The notes under the pieces: generated by a model | Told to the model about the DNA's origin: nothing | The model's database searches: none | Seen by the model: the letters and a program-made list of their open reading frames with translations, nothing else | Shown: piece after piece, positions 25,367 through 33,052 of the stretch | How the letters are laid out: every line of letters starts with the position of its first letter | Position numbering within the stretch: position 1 is the first letter of the stretch | Program-made: the position numbers and the translations under genes | Source of the DNA: Succinivibrionaceae bacterium | GTDB taxonomy: Bacteria; Pseudomonadota; Gammaproteobacteria; Enterobacterales; Succinivibrionaceae | NCBI GenBank assembly: GCA_019420905.1 | Contig: JAHZGH010000009.1 | Coordinates: 1 to 64,000, forward strand | Direction of reading: 5' to 3' | DNA: 64,000 bases

Positions 25367-25627
25367 TCATTTTCCAGAACGACGATCGGTTTTGCCTTTG
25401 ACATAACGTGAAGGAACAACTTTATTGCTTGGAGTTCTGTGTGCAGGAACTACATGAGCAGAGGTGTGAGTATTTGTGTAGCATTTTTTTGATACGGCAG
25501 CCCATGAAAGGGAGCCGTCAGCAAGTAAATTTACCTGCTGCTGAGCATCATAATGTGAGATCTCTTCATTAAGATTAGCTTCATTTAATTTTTCTGCGAA
25601 TTTATATAAAAAAGGTATCTTAGACAT
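25367..25627 (-). CDS. 86-residue small protein, candidate modification substrate
   Basis: The protein divides into two halves. Residues 1-38 are helical and acidic (PFLYKFAEKLNEANLNEEISHYDAQQQ), like a RiPP leader. After LLADGSLSWAAVSKKC the tail (50-86) is basic and rich in Thr, Ser, His, Pro, Lys and Arg (CYTNTHTSAHVVPAHRTPSN near 49-68, ending TDRRSGK), with a single Cys49 and only one acidic residue (D81). That tail offers many nucleophiles but few carboxylates, so classical graspetide ring formation inside it would be limited. It follows the TerB-like gene by four bases and precedes the JAMM gene by 20. It has no recognised family. Confidence 0.65.
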   Translation of the reverse strand: MSKIPFLYKFAEKLNEANLNEEISHYDAQQQVNLLADGSLSWAAVSKKCYTNTHTSAHVVPAHRTPSNKVVPSRYVKGKTDRRSGK

Positions 25628-25631
25628 AATC

Positions 25632-26048
25632 TTACTCCAGAGAAATATTAACTGCAGGATTGTTTTTTACTGCATTTAAAATTGCCATAGATGCAAATCT
25701 TGGATCTAATTCAAAAGCTTCGGCTAAAGAATGAATAATATCAATCTCATTGATGCTTACATTTCCGTCAGCTGCGGCAATAAGGGCAAGATCTTTTAAT
25801 ATTTCAAAAGAATCAATATCTTCAAGAGTAAGATTTCCTAATAAAATTTCTTCGCTATCGTTTTGTTCCTCTTCACTTTCATCAATAAATGCATCAAGCT
25901 CTTTCTTTAAAAGGATTTCTCCTTCATTTTCATCAAAGCCGTATTTTTTTAAAAGCGCTTTTGCAGAATCTATTTCAGCTTTGTCGATTTTTCCGTCCGC
26001 GAAAATTACAAAAGCGCAGGCTTTAGCAATTTTTTCTAATGAAGACAT
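25632..26048 (-). CDS. TerB-like domain protein
   Basis: The 138-residue protein contains two TerB-type halves: VIFADGKIDKAEIDSAKALLKKYGF (about residues 14-38) and ALIAAADGNVSINEIDIIHSLAEAFEL (about 87-113). These are linked by an acidic loop (EEEQNDSEE near 58-66). TerB domains bind metal at acidic loops and occur in tellurite-resistance and phage-response clusters and next to signalling enzymes. It is the first gene of the small-protein/JAMM/ATP-grasp operon, with a TAGGAG ribosome site about seven bases before its ATG. Its role in this operon is unknown; it may bind metal or act as a scaffold. Confidence 0.75.
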   Translation of the reverse strand: MSSLEKIAKACAFVIFADGKIDKAEIDSAKALLKKYGFDENEGEILLKKELDAFIDESEEEQNDSEEILLGNLTLEDIDSFEILKDLALIAAADGNVSINEIDIIHSLAEAFELDPRFASMAILNAVKNNPAVNISLE

Positions 26049-26523
26049 TTTTTTCTCCTAAGGAAATATATTTTTTATAGAATAATTATTATTTTATAAT
26101 AATGTAAAATATTATATATCAGTTAATAAATTATTTTTTATGATAATTATCAAAAAATATATGCATATTTAAGTAAATCGTTATTTCTTAAATAGTTAAT
26201 TTATAGACAAGATCGGATAAATAAAATTATATACATCAATATTTATTTGACTAAGGAATAAAATATAAATTTATTTAAAAAGCGTTCAGTGTCTTTAATA
26301 AGTATTTATTATGCTGTTGCTTCAGAAGCTTGAAAGTTATGCAGTATTTGGCTGAGAGTTTAGATTCAGAAAAGCACGGCCAATATTAAGTTATCGTTCT
26401 TTTGCTTTTCTATAAGGATTACCTTCCTCGTTTTTAGATTTTTTATTAAATATTTTTGTTATTATGATTTAAATTGCTTGTAAGCGTGCAGCTGTTTTTA
26501 TTCGTGATTGTATGGGTCAATAA
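26049..26523. promoter_or_regulatory. Divergent intergenic region with a 12-bp palindrome
   Basis: This 475-base AT-rich stretch separates the TerB operon from the divergent radical SAM gene and should hold both promoters. The palindrome TGATAATTATCA at 26141-26152 resembles part of a Fur or MarR-type site but is not a full Fur box. No coding frame was seen apart from a four-codon ATG GGT CAA TAA directly before the radical SAM start. Confidence 0.4.
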
Positions 26524-27633
26524 ATGGATAATCTCTTTGCTTTGATTAAACCTGTTTCTTCATCTTGTGATCTTGATTGCAAGTACTGCTTTTATAAAGA
26601 TGTAGCCAAAAATAGAAAAATCGCAAATTATCATAGAATGAATAAGGAAACTCTAAAGAACATAGTCAGAGAATTTATACAAAAAGCAGATAAAAGTATG
26701 ACTTTTATGTTCCAGGGGGGAGAGCCTACCTTAATCGGCAGCGATTTTTATGCATATTACAATCAATGCGTTTTAGAGGAGTTGAAAAATAAAGGCAAAG
26801 ACTTTGCAGTTCATTCGGCGCTGCAGACAAACGGCATGCATATTACTGAGTCTTTAGCTAAGGCTTTATCAGACGGACATTTTTTAGTAGGGGTGTCTCT
26901 TGATGGTCCTGAATATATTCATAATATCAATCGCCTAAATAAAAAAGCCGAAGGTACCTTCAGCGGCGTAATGGCAGGCATTGAAGTATTAAAAAAATAT
27001 AATATTGATATAAATATCTTAAGCGTTGTTACTAGGAATTCTCTGCCTTTTGTTAAATCCATAATAGATTTTTATGTAAGCAATAATTTGTTTTATATGC
27101 AGTTTATTGCGGCTATAGACTCTTTTGACAAAAGCTTAAGCTTTATCAATGATAAGGAGTTTGCAGATTTCACCTTAGATATGTTTGATGTTTGGCTTGA
27201 TTATTATCAGAAGGGAACCTTTTTATCTATTCGCTTTATAGAAGATCTTTTTGCCAATCTGCTTACCGGAAAATGCTATAGCTGCGATTTAAGCGGCAAA
27301 TGCTCAAATCAGAATGTTATCGAAGCAAACGGCAACCTTTATCCTTGTGATTTTTATGTGCTCGATGAATATTTATTAGGAAATACTAACCGAGGCATTG
27401 ATAATTTGAATACAGAGGTACTGAATAAATTTACTGCAAGCGAGGCTTTGGCAAATGAATGCTCAGTGTGCAGATTATTTAAGGTATGCAAAGGCGGATG
27501 CAAGCGGACAAGACTTGCATCAGGACATGCTTTTTTATGTCAGAGCTTTAAAAATCTATTTGCCAAAAGAGCTGCGCAAATAGATTTTGTCTTGCAGAAC
27601 AGCTTTAAGAATAGCTTGAAAAATCTTTTATAA
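26524..27633 (+). CDS. Anaerobic sulfatase-maturating enzyme (radical SAM/SPASM)
   Basis: anSMEs oxidise the active-site Cys or Ser of sulfatases to formylglycine without oxygen. The 369-residue protein has the radical SAM cluster C15-x3-C19-x2-C22 (SSCDLDCKYCFY), FMFQGGEPTLIG near residue 62, LQTNGMHI near 101, and LVGVSLDGPEYIHNINRLNKK near 120. A SPASM domain follows with Cys pairs (CYSCDLSGKCSNQNVIEANGNLYPCDFYVLDE, about 252-284, and CSVCRLFKVCKGGCKRTR near 316). These match anSMEs, including the YPCDFYV motif. A Cys-type sulfatase lies about 4 kb downstream at 31690, its probable substrate. The neighbouring ATP-grasp operon makes a RiPP-modifying role an alternative. The start has only a weak ribosome site. 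Confidence 0.85.
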   Translation: MDNLFALIKPVSSSCDLDCKYCFYKDVAKNRKIANYHRMNKETLKNIVREFIQKADKSMTFMFQGGEPTLIGSDFYAYYNQCVLEELKNKGKDFAVHSALQTNGMHITESLAKALSDGHFLVGVSLDGPEYIHNINRLNKKAEGTFSGVMAGIEVLKKYNIDINILSVVTRNSLPFVKSIIDFYVSNNLFYMQFIAAIDSFDKSLSFINDKEFADFTLDMFDVWLDYYQKGTFLSIRFIEDLFANLLTGKCYSCDLSGKCSNQNVIEANGNLYPCDFYVLDEYLLGNTNRGIDNLNTEVLNKFTASEALANECSVCRLFKVCKGGCKRTRLASGHAFLCQSFKNLFAKRAAQIDFVLQNSFKNSLKNLL

Positions 27634-27642
27634 AGTAAACGT

Positions 27643-28473
27643 CTAACTGAATATCCTTATATATACAGAATAAATTGCGATAGACAGCAGCATCATAGTC
27701 AGGATTAAAGCACAGGTGCGAGCTTTTAATATGCCTCTTAATTTCATTGATATAAAAGATGTAAGAAAGGAGGATATAGCTACAATAGCGATAATATTAA
27801 GATTGATGTAGCCTATCTGCAGAGTATTAGCCAGCGGATTTTCAGTGCTTTTGCTTAGATATCCGTACATGCTGCCAAGACCGCCTAAAACCATCATGTA
27901 GTTCGTATAAACAGGAACCTGTTTGTAATTAACGCTTTTTAGCTGATTGATTAGGGGGGCCATAATTGATCCTCCGCCTATGCCGGTAAAGCCTGCCAGA
28001 AAGCCGCCTATTGAACAGAATGCAAAGCCTGTAATTGTATCTTTAAGACAATATTTCTGCTCTTTAGGGCTTATTTGTTTAGATGCCTGCTTATTTAATT
28101 TTAAAAAACTTAAAAAAGTTTTTGCTGACAGTACAAGCATGGTCACAGCAAAAACAGAAATAATAATAAAATCAGTCATATAAAAACTTAATTCAAAGCC
28201 AAGTTGTACGCTTATAATCATACCCAGACTCCAAATTATTAAATTTTTATAAGAGATTTTAATTTTTTGCCTGATAAAAAAAGATAGGTTTATAAGGGCT
28301 GAAATTATTACAATAGATAGGGAAGTTGCTGCAATCATTTGCATTGAAAAAAAAGGAAAAACCGTTAAAAGTAAGGGAACTAGAACCACTCCTCCGCCTA
28401 TGCCGAAAATTGCTGAAAGCATATTTGATATAAAACCGCATAAAATCAGTACGAGGATAACACTAATATCCAT
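27643..28473 (-). CDS. TSUP/TauE-SafE-family anion transporter
   Basis: TSUP carriers move sulfite, sulfonates or related anions across the inner membrane. The 276-residue protein has about eight helices in two halves, each starting with the family glycine motif: SAIFGIGGGVVLVPLL (about residues 20-35) and AGFTGIGGGSIMAPLI (about 163-178). The loop after the fourth helix is Lys-rich. It lies between the sulfatase-maturating enzyme (convergent, nine bases apart) and the divergent TctC gene, so export of sulfite or sulfate released by the sulfatase is a reasonable inference. The GGAGAT ribosome site precedes the ATG. Confidence 0.83.
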   Translation of the reverse strand: MDISVILVLILCGFISNMLSAIFGIGGGVVLVPLLLTVFPFFSMQMIAATSLSIVIISALINLSFFIRQKIKISYKNLIIWSLGMIISVQLGFELSFYMTDFIIISVFAVTMLVLSAKTFLSFLKLNKQASKQISPKEQKYCLKDTITGFAFCSIGGFLAGFTGIGGGSIMAPLINQLKSVNYKQVPVYTNYMMVLGGLGSMYGYLSKSTENPLANTLQIGYINLNIIAIVAISSFLTSFISMKLRGILKARTCALILTMMLLSIAIYSVYIRIFS

Positions 28474-28639
28474 ATTATCTCCACGTCAATATTTTTAGTT
28501 TTAGAACTGTTTATAAATTTTATTATTTTTAATTATAACCATACAATTTTATCTAAATTGTGCTCTATCTTGTATTTTTTATGAAAAATAATTGCTAAGC
28601 TATAAGCATAGAGTTTCCTATGTCATGAGGGCAAAAAAA

Positions 28640-29596
28640 ATGAAATTAGGTATTAAAGGCATTTTATGTGCAGCAGCTTTATCTGTGATGGCAACGGCAT
28701 GTTCCGATAAAGAGACTTGGACAGTAACTTGTCCCTGGGCCCCGTCAGGAGTTGCTGCGGTGGTAAGTCAAAAAGCTTCTACCTTATCTACAAAGCATTC
28801 TCAGGATTTTATTTTGGTATCAGAGGCAATTAAGGGAGATGTTGCCACTATAAATACCTGGGTTTTAGACAAAAAGGCAAACGATCCTAATTTAGTATTT
28901 GCTGGCGAGGGTGTGTTATCAATCACTCCGATTATTGATCCTAATAAGATGAAGTTTACAGAAGATGATTTTGCTTATGTTGAGAACTTATATTCATCTA
29001 TTTTTGTTTTATCCTGCCAGTCAAAGCTTAGTATTAAGTCCATTCCAGAGCTTCAGGAGTATGTAAAAAATACAACTGACACCATCAATGTTGCGGTTAA
29101 CGGCGCAACCTCATCAGAGGCTTTCTTGGCTGCCGCACTGTTTTCATCTATGGGTGCTGCTGACAAATTAAAGCTTACTCCTTATACATCGGCAGCCGAA
29201 GCTGCTCAGGCAGTATCCCGCGGCGAGACCGTATTTGCCATATCTCATCAAAGCCAAATTTTAGAGGCTTCAGAGCAAGGCTTAGTAAATGTGATAGCTG
29301 CTTTTGATGATAAGCCCTTATCTCATGGTCCTTTTGCCGGAGTTGAAGGCGTGGGCGCATACAATTACCCATACTTTAAAAACTGCTGCTTCATTATGGC
29401 CAGAGCAGGCACTGATGCGGAGAAGGTTGAGAAGCTGAGAGCTCTTTATGATGATATTTTAAAGGATAAGGAAGTCTCTGACTGGATGCTCAATACTATG
29501 TTAATTGAAGTTGATCCAATGACTCCAGAGCAGGTTGAGGAACATTTACAGAATGTAAGAAATATCATCAATGAGTATAAGGATGTAATTTTATAG
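28640..29596 (+). CDS. Tripartite tricarboxylate transporter, substrate-binding lipoprotein
   Basis: This is the TctC-type periplasmic receptor of a TTT carrier. From the ATG at 28640 the protein has a short basic start and a lipoprotein signal, KLGIKGILCAAALSVMATAC, with the lipobox Cys at residue 21. That start is supported by the GAGGG site about nine bases upstream; in-frame ATGs at 28592 and 28625 would only lengthen the cytoplasmic end. WTVTCPWAPSGVAAVVSQ after the signal is the TctC start motif, followed by a two-lobe binding fold (ATSSEAFLAAALFSSMGAADKLKLTPYTS near residue 160). The first Cys-free lobe contacts are not assignable to a substrate. TctB and TctA follow. Confidence 0.85.
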   Translation: MKLGIKGILCAAALSVMATACSDKETWTVTCPWAPSGVAAVVSQKASTLSTKHSQDFILVSEAIKGDVATINTWVLDKKANDPNLVFAGEGVLSITPIIDPNKMKFTEDDFAYVENLYSSIFVLSCQSKLSIKSIPELQEYVKNTTDTINVAVNGATSSEAFLAAALFSSMGAADKLKLTPYTSAAEAAQAVSRGETVFAISHQSQILEASEQGLVNVIAAFDDKPLSHGPFAGVEGVGAYNYPYFKNCCFIMARAGTDAEKVEKLRALYDDILKDKEVSDWMLNTMLIEVDPMTPEQVEEHLQNVRNIINEYKDVIL

Positions 29597-29602
29597 CTAT
29601 AT

Positions 29603-29626
29603 AAAGGCAGATTTATTCTGCCTTTT
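29603..29626 (+). terminator. Intra-operon attenuator between TctC and TctB
   Basis: AAAGGCAG (29603-29610) pairs with CTGCCTTT (29618-29625) around a seven-base loop, seven bases after the TctC stop, and ends in a short T-run. Partial termination here would make more binding protein than membrane subunits, as is usual for binding-protein-dependent carriers. Confidence 0.7.
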
Positions 29627-29652
29627 AACGGCATTATTCATAGGGAGCAGTT

Positions 29653-30168
29653 ATGCGATTTATAGTTGAGAAAATAGAGGAGCTCTGCAGGCCTGTTGCC
29701 GTGCGCCTTGAGCAGAAGAATATTTCGCTGCCGATTGATTTGGCAAGCGGCATTGTCATGGCTCTGTTTGCTTTGTTTATTCTATTGACGATGGATACTC
29801 AGATCCCTGTAGGGGATAATCATGTTGTCAATGGACGTGCGTTCCCTTCTTTATTGATGTGGATCCTGTTAATTTGCAGCAGCTATTTAATCTTAAAGGA
29901 TGCTTTTAAAGTATTTAAGGGACAAAGCATTGAGCGTAAAAATCTCAATATGCTTGTTGAAGCAAAAGCGTTAATTATTTTCTTAATCTTTTTGGGTACT
30001 TACTTTATTGCAAGCCTGACGGATATCTTTTTATTGGGTGCCTTATTCTGCGTATTTGCATTCCTAATTTTCTTTAAGTGCAAGAAAAATTCTTATTATT
30101 TAATTGCTTCCTTACTTGCTGTATTGATTTATATAGCATTTTATTTCGGTCTTAATGTCAGGTTCTAG
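29653..30168 (+). CDS. Tripartite tricarboxylate transporter, small membrane subunit (TctB)
   Basis: The 171-residue protein has the TctB plan of four membrane helices (about residues 28-46, 62-82, 105-122 and 127-168, the last split in two). A conserved periplasmic loop with the motif VVNGRAFPSLLMWIL, matching the family's GPxxFP-type start of helix two, links the first pair. TctB pairs with TctA in the inner membrane. The gene lies 57 bases after TctC, past a hairpin, and 11 bases before TctA. It has no catalytic motif; identification rests on size, topology and position. Confidence 0.83.
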   Translation: MRFIVEKIEELCRPVAVRLEQKNISLPIDLASGIVMALFALFILLTMDTQIPVGDNHVVNGRAFPSLLMWILLICSSYLILKDAFKVFKGQSIERKNLNMLVEAKALIIFLIFLGTYFIASLTDIFLLGALFCVFAFLIFFKCKKNSYYLIASLLAVLIYIAFYFGLNVRF

Positions 30169-30179
30169 GAGTAGGGTTT

Positions 30180-31688
30180 ATGCTTGAATATATTGCTCCT
30201 GCAAGTGCGTTGCTGTTTACGTTTGAAAATATTTTATGGATCAACATTGGTGTCTTTGTTGGTGCGATCTTTGCGGCAATTCCTGGTCTTAGCGTAATTT
30301 TATGCGTAATTTTATTTTTGCCTGTAACTTATCAGCTTACGGCAATTCCAGGAATGATGTTCCTTTTAGGTATTTATTGTGCCGGCGGCTATGCAGGATC
30401 GGTAAGTGCAATTTTAATTAACACTCCTGGTACTCCTCATGCGGCCGCAACCATGCTTGACGGACATCCTTTATCGAAGATGGGGCGAACTAAAGTAGCT
30501 TTAAAAATTGCTTTATATGCTTCGACCTTCGGCGGCGTATTTTCTGCTTTAACTTTATTGTTTCTAGGTCCGCAGGTAGCAAAGGTTGCAGCTCAGCTCG
30601 GCACGGCAGAATATTTTATGGTTTGTCTTTTCGGTCTTACCATTATTGCCGGCGTTTCAGGAAAGAGTATTGTCAAAGGTATTATGGCAGCCTGCTTAGG
30701 CCTTCTGCTTTCGTGTGTCGGCTCTGACAGCATGACAGGATATGACAGGTTAACCTTTGGCGTTGACAGATTATATTTAGGCTTGGATCTGGCTGTATGT
30801 CTTATAGGCTTATTTGCATTAGTTGAAATAATGGCTAAGGCAGAAGGCATTGTTTCAAATATAAAAGTAGATTTAAGAAAGAAAATCGATGACGGCATTT
30901 TAACTAAGGATGAGAAGAGACGCATTATAAGACCAATTTGTCTGTCATCTATTATTGGCGTAATTGTGGGAATTATTCCTGGTACTGGAGCTTCTGAAGC
31001 AGCATGGATTAGCTATAGCCAGGCTAAGAATATGTCAAAGCATAAAGAAGAGTTCGGCAAAGGCTCCGTTGAAGGAATTGCTGCTGCAGAATCTGCTAAT
31101 AATGCTGTAACCGGAGCTACTCTGATTCCGCTTTTAACCTTAGGCATTCCAGGCGACGGAACTGTAGCCATTATGCTTTCTGCTCTGATGATAAACGGCT
31201 TAAATCCGGGCTTATCTTTATTTACAACAGACGGCGATATTATGTATGCCATTATGATAGGCCTTATCCTAGTAAATATCTTTATGCTGATGCAGGGTCT
31301 TGCATTTACCCGTTTATTTGCCAAGGTATTATCTATTCCTCAGGAAATTTTAACTCCAATAATAGTAATCTTCTGCTTTGCTGGCGCTTACAGCGTAAAC
31401 AAAAATTACTTTGACATTACGGTTGTCTTGGCATTTGGCGCTATAGCCTGGATTTGCAGAAAACTTGATTTGCCTGCAGTACCGATTTTATTAGGTTTAG
31501 TCCTTGGAAATATGACTGAAACTAATTTCAGAAGAGCCCTTTTGTTATCTGACGGAGATCCGAGCATTTTTGTAAGTTCACCATATTGTTTAGGAATCAT
31601 AGCTTTAATTGCTGTTGCTTTATACGCAATTTTTAAAAGCAAAAAAATCGAAATGAAACATGAAAAATTAGCTCAAGAGGAAAAATAA
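30180..31688 (+). CDS. Tripartite tricarboxylate transporter, large membrane subunit (TctA)
   Basis: TctA is the large channel-forming subunit. The 502-residue protein has about twelve helices and the family's repeated glycine-proline motifs: GVFVGAIFAAIPGLSVILCV (near residue 22) and IIGVIVGIIPGTGASEAAWISYSQAKN (near 256), each with the PGxxG core. NTPGTPHAAATMLDGHPL (near 81) and LTLGIPGDGTVAIMLSALMINGLNPG (near 320) are further TctA signatures. Together with TctC and TctB it forms a proton- or sodium-driven importer of an organic anion. The sulfatase gene begins one base after the stop codon, which suggests that the imported compound carries a sulfate ester. Confidence 0.92.
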   Translation: MLEYIAPASALLFTFENILWINIGVFVGAIFAAIPGLSVILCVILFLPVTYQLTAIPGMMFLLGIYCAGGYAGSVSAILINTPGTPHAAATMLDGHPLSKMGRTKVALKIALYASTFGGVFSALTLLFLGPQVAKVAAQLGTAEYFMVCLFGLTIIAGVSGKSIVKGIMAACLGLLLSCVGSDSMTGYDRLTFGVDRLYLGLDLAVCLIGLFALVEIMAKAEGIVSNIKVDLRKKIDDGILTKDEKRRIIRPICLSSIIGVIVGIIPGTGASEAAWISYSQAKNMSKHKEEFGKGSVEGIAAAESANNAVTGATLIPLLTLGIPGDGTVAIMLSALMINGLNPGLSLFTTDGDIMYAIMIGLILVNIFMLMQGLAFTRLFAKVLSIPQEILTPIIVIFCFAGAYSVNKNYFDITVVLAFGAIAWICRKLDLPAVPILLGLVLGNMTETNFRRALLLSDGDPSIFVSSPYCLGIIALIAVALYAIFKSKKIEMKHEKLAQEEK

Positions 31689-31689
31689 T

Positions 31690-33042
31690 ATGCCATACAA
31701 TATTATATTTTATTTTACCGATCAGCAAAGATATGATACCTGTGGTTGTTTTGGTCAAGAGCTGAATATAACCCCGAATTTAGATGCACTTGCAAAAGAA
31801 GGCGTCGCCTTTAATACGGCAATTTCACCTCAGCCTGTTTGCGGTCCTTGCCGTTCAATTTTTCAGACAGGAAAATATGCAACAACGACAGGATGTTTTA
31901 GAAATAACAAGATGCTGCCTCTTAACATAAAGACTTTGGCAAATTATATCGAAGAGGCCGGCTATGAAACTGCATATATAGGCAAATGGCATTTAGCTTC
32001 AGAGGGTGAGCTTGAGGCAAAGCCTGTAATAGATCATACCGTTACGGCTGTACCTTTGGAGTATAGAGGCGGTTATACGGGCTTTTGGCGAGTTGCTGAT
32101 GTGCTTGAGTTTACTTCTCACGGCTATGACGGCTATGTATTTGATGAAAATAACAATAAGCGTGAGTTTAAGGGCTACAGAGCAGACTGCATAACTGATT
32201 TTGCTTTGGAATTTTTTGATCAGTATGACAAAAAGAAGCCTTTCTTCATGACCATTTCTCAAATTGAGCCGCATCATCAGAATGATCATAAGCACTATGA
32301 AGGTCCTGACGGATCTAAGGAACTTTACAAGGATGTTAAATTACCCTATGATTTGCAGGTTTTAGGCGGCAATGCTAAAGAAGAATATCCAGATTACATT
32401 GGACAGTGTGCAAGTCTAGATAAAAACTTAGGACGCATTGTTCAAAGATTAAAAGAAGAAAATCTTTTTGATAATACGGTAATCATTTTTGCCTCAGATC
32501 ATGGCTCACATTTTAAAACCAGAAATACAGATGCTCATCTTAACGGCTATGATGACTATAAGAGAACCTGTCACGATGCAGCAGTTCATGTTCCTTTAGT
32601 AATAGCTGGAGGACCGTTTAAAGGCGGAATAGCTGTTGATGATGTTGTAAGCACAGAATCTTTGCCAAAGACAATTTGTGCTCTTGCAGGAATTGATGTC
32701 GGCAAGGAGATGATCGGCGAAAATCTTTTAGATGTTGTACAACATAAAGATGAACATAGAAAGAATGAGGCCTTTATCCAGATATCAGAGAGCCGATTAG
32801 GACGCGCTATTCGTACTGATAAATATTGCTATAGCGTTTATGCGCCGAATATTCAGGGCGGAGAGAAAGCCAGCTCAAATTATTACAGAGATGATTTTTT
32901 ATATGATTTGACAGTTGATCCTTATCAGCTTGAAAATAAAATCGACGATGTAAAGTATAAGGATATTAAAGCTAGCTTGCGCAAGCGTCTTATTGAAATG
33001 ATTAAGGAAGCTGAAAATATTGATGCTGTAATTGAGGATTAA
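31690..33042 (+). CDS. Cys-type sulfatase
   Basis: The 450-residue enzyme belongs to the alkaline-phosphatase-like sulfatases, which hydrolyse sulfate esters. The formylglycine site is Cys51 in PQPVCGPCRSIFQTGKYATTTG (C-x-P-x-R), the anaerobic Cys type. Metal residues are visible in YFTDQQRYDTCG at the start (D11) and in FASDHGSH (near 274), with GKWHLAS near residue 98. There is no signal peptide, so it is predicted to be cytoplasmic and to act on imported substrate. It starts one base after TctA and the GntR-type regulator follows by ten bases, so transport, hydrolysis and control are one operon. The anSME at 26524 should activate it. Confidence 0.9.
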   Translation: MPYNIIFYFTDQQRYDTCGCFGQELNITPNLDALAKEGVAFNTAISPQPVCGPCRSIFQTGKYATTTGCFRNNKMLPLNIKTLANYIEEAGYETAYIGKWHLASEGELEAKPVIDHTVTAVPLEYRGGYTGFWRVADVLEFTSHGYDGYVFDENNNKREFKGYRADCITDFALEFFDQYDKKKPFFMTISQIEPHHQNDHKHYEGPDGSKELYKDVKLPYDLQVLGGNAKEEYPDYIGQCASLDKNLGRIVQRLKEENLFDNTVIIFASDHGSHFKTRNTDAHLNGYDDYKRTCHDAAVHVPLVIAGGPFKGGIAVDDVVSTESLPKTICALAGIDVGKEMIGENLLDVVQHKDEHRKNEAFIQISESRLGRAIRTDKYCYSVYAPNIQGGEKASSNYYRDDFLYDLTVDPYQLENKIDDVKYKDIKASLRKRLIEMIKEAENIDAVIED

Positions 33043-33052
33043 TAAATAAAAT

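Noticed and set aside
26141..26152. TGATAATTATCA as a Fur box for the TerB operon.
   Set aside because: It lacks the third GATAAT unit and the spacing of a Fur box, and no iron-related gene is nearby. It is kept only as an unassigned palindrome.
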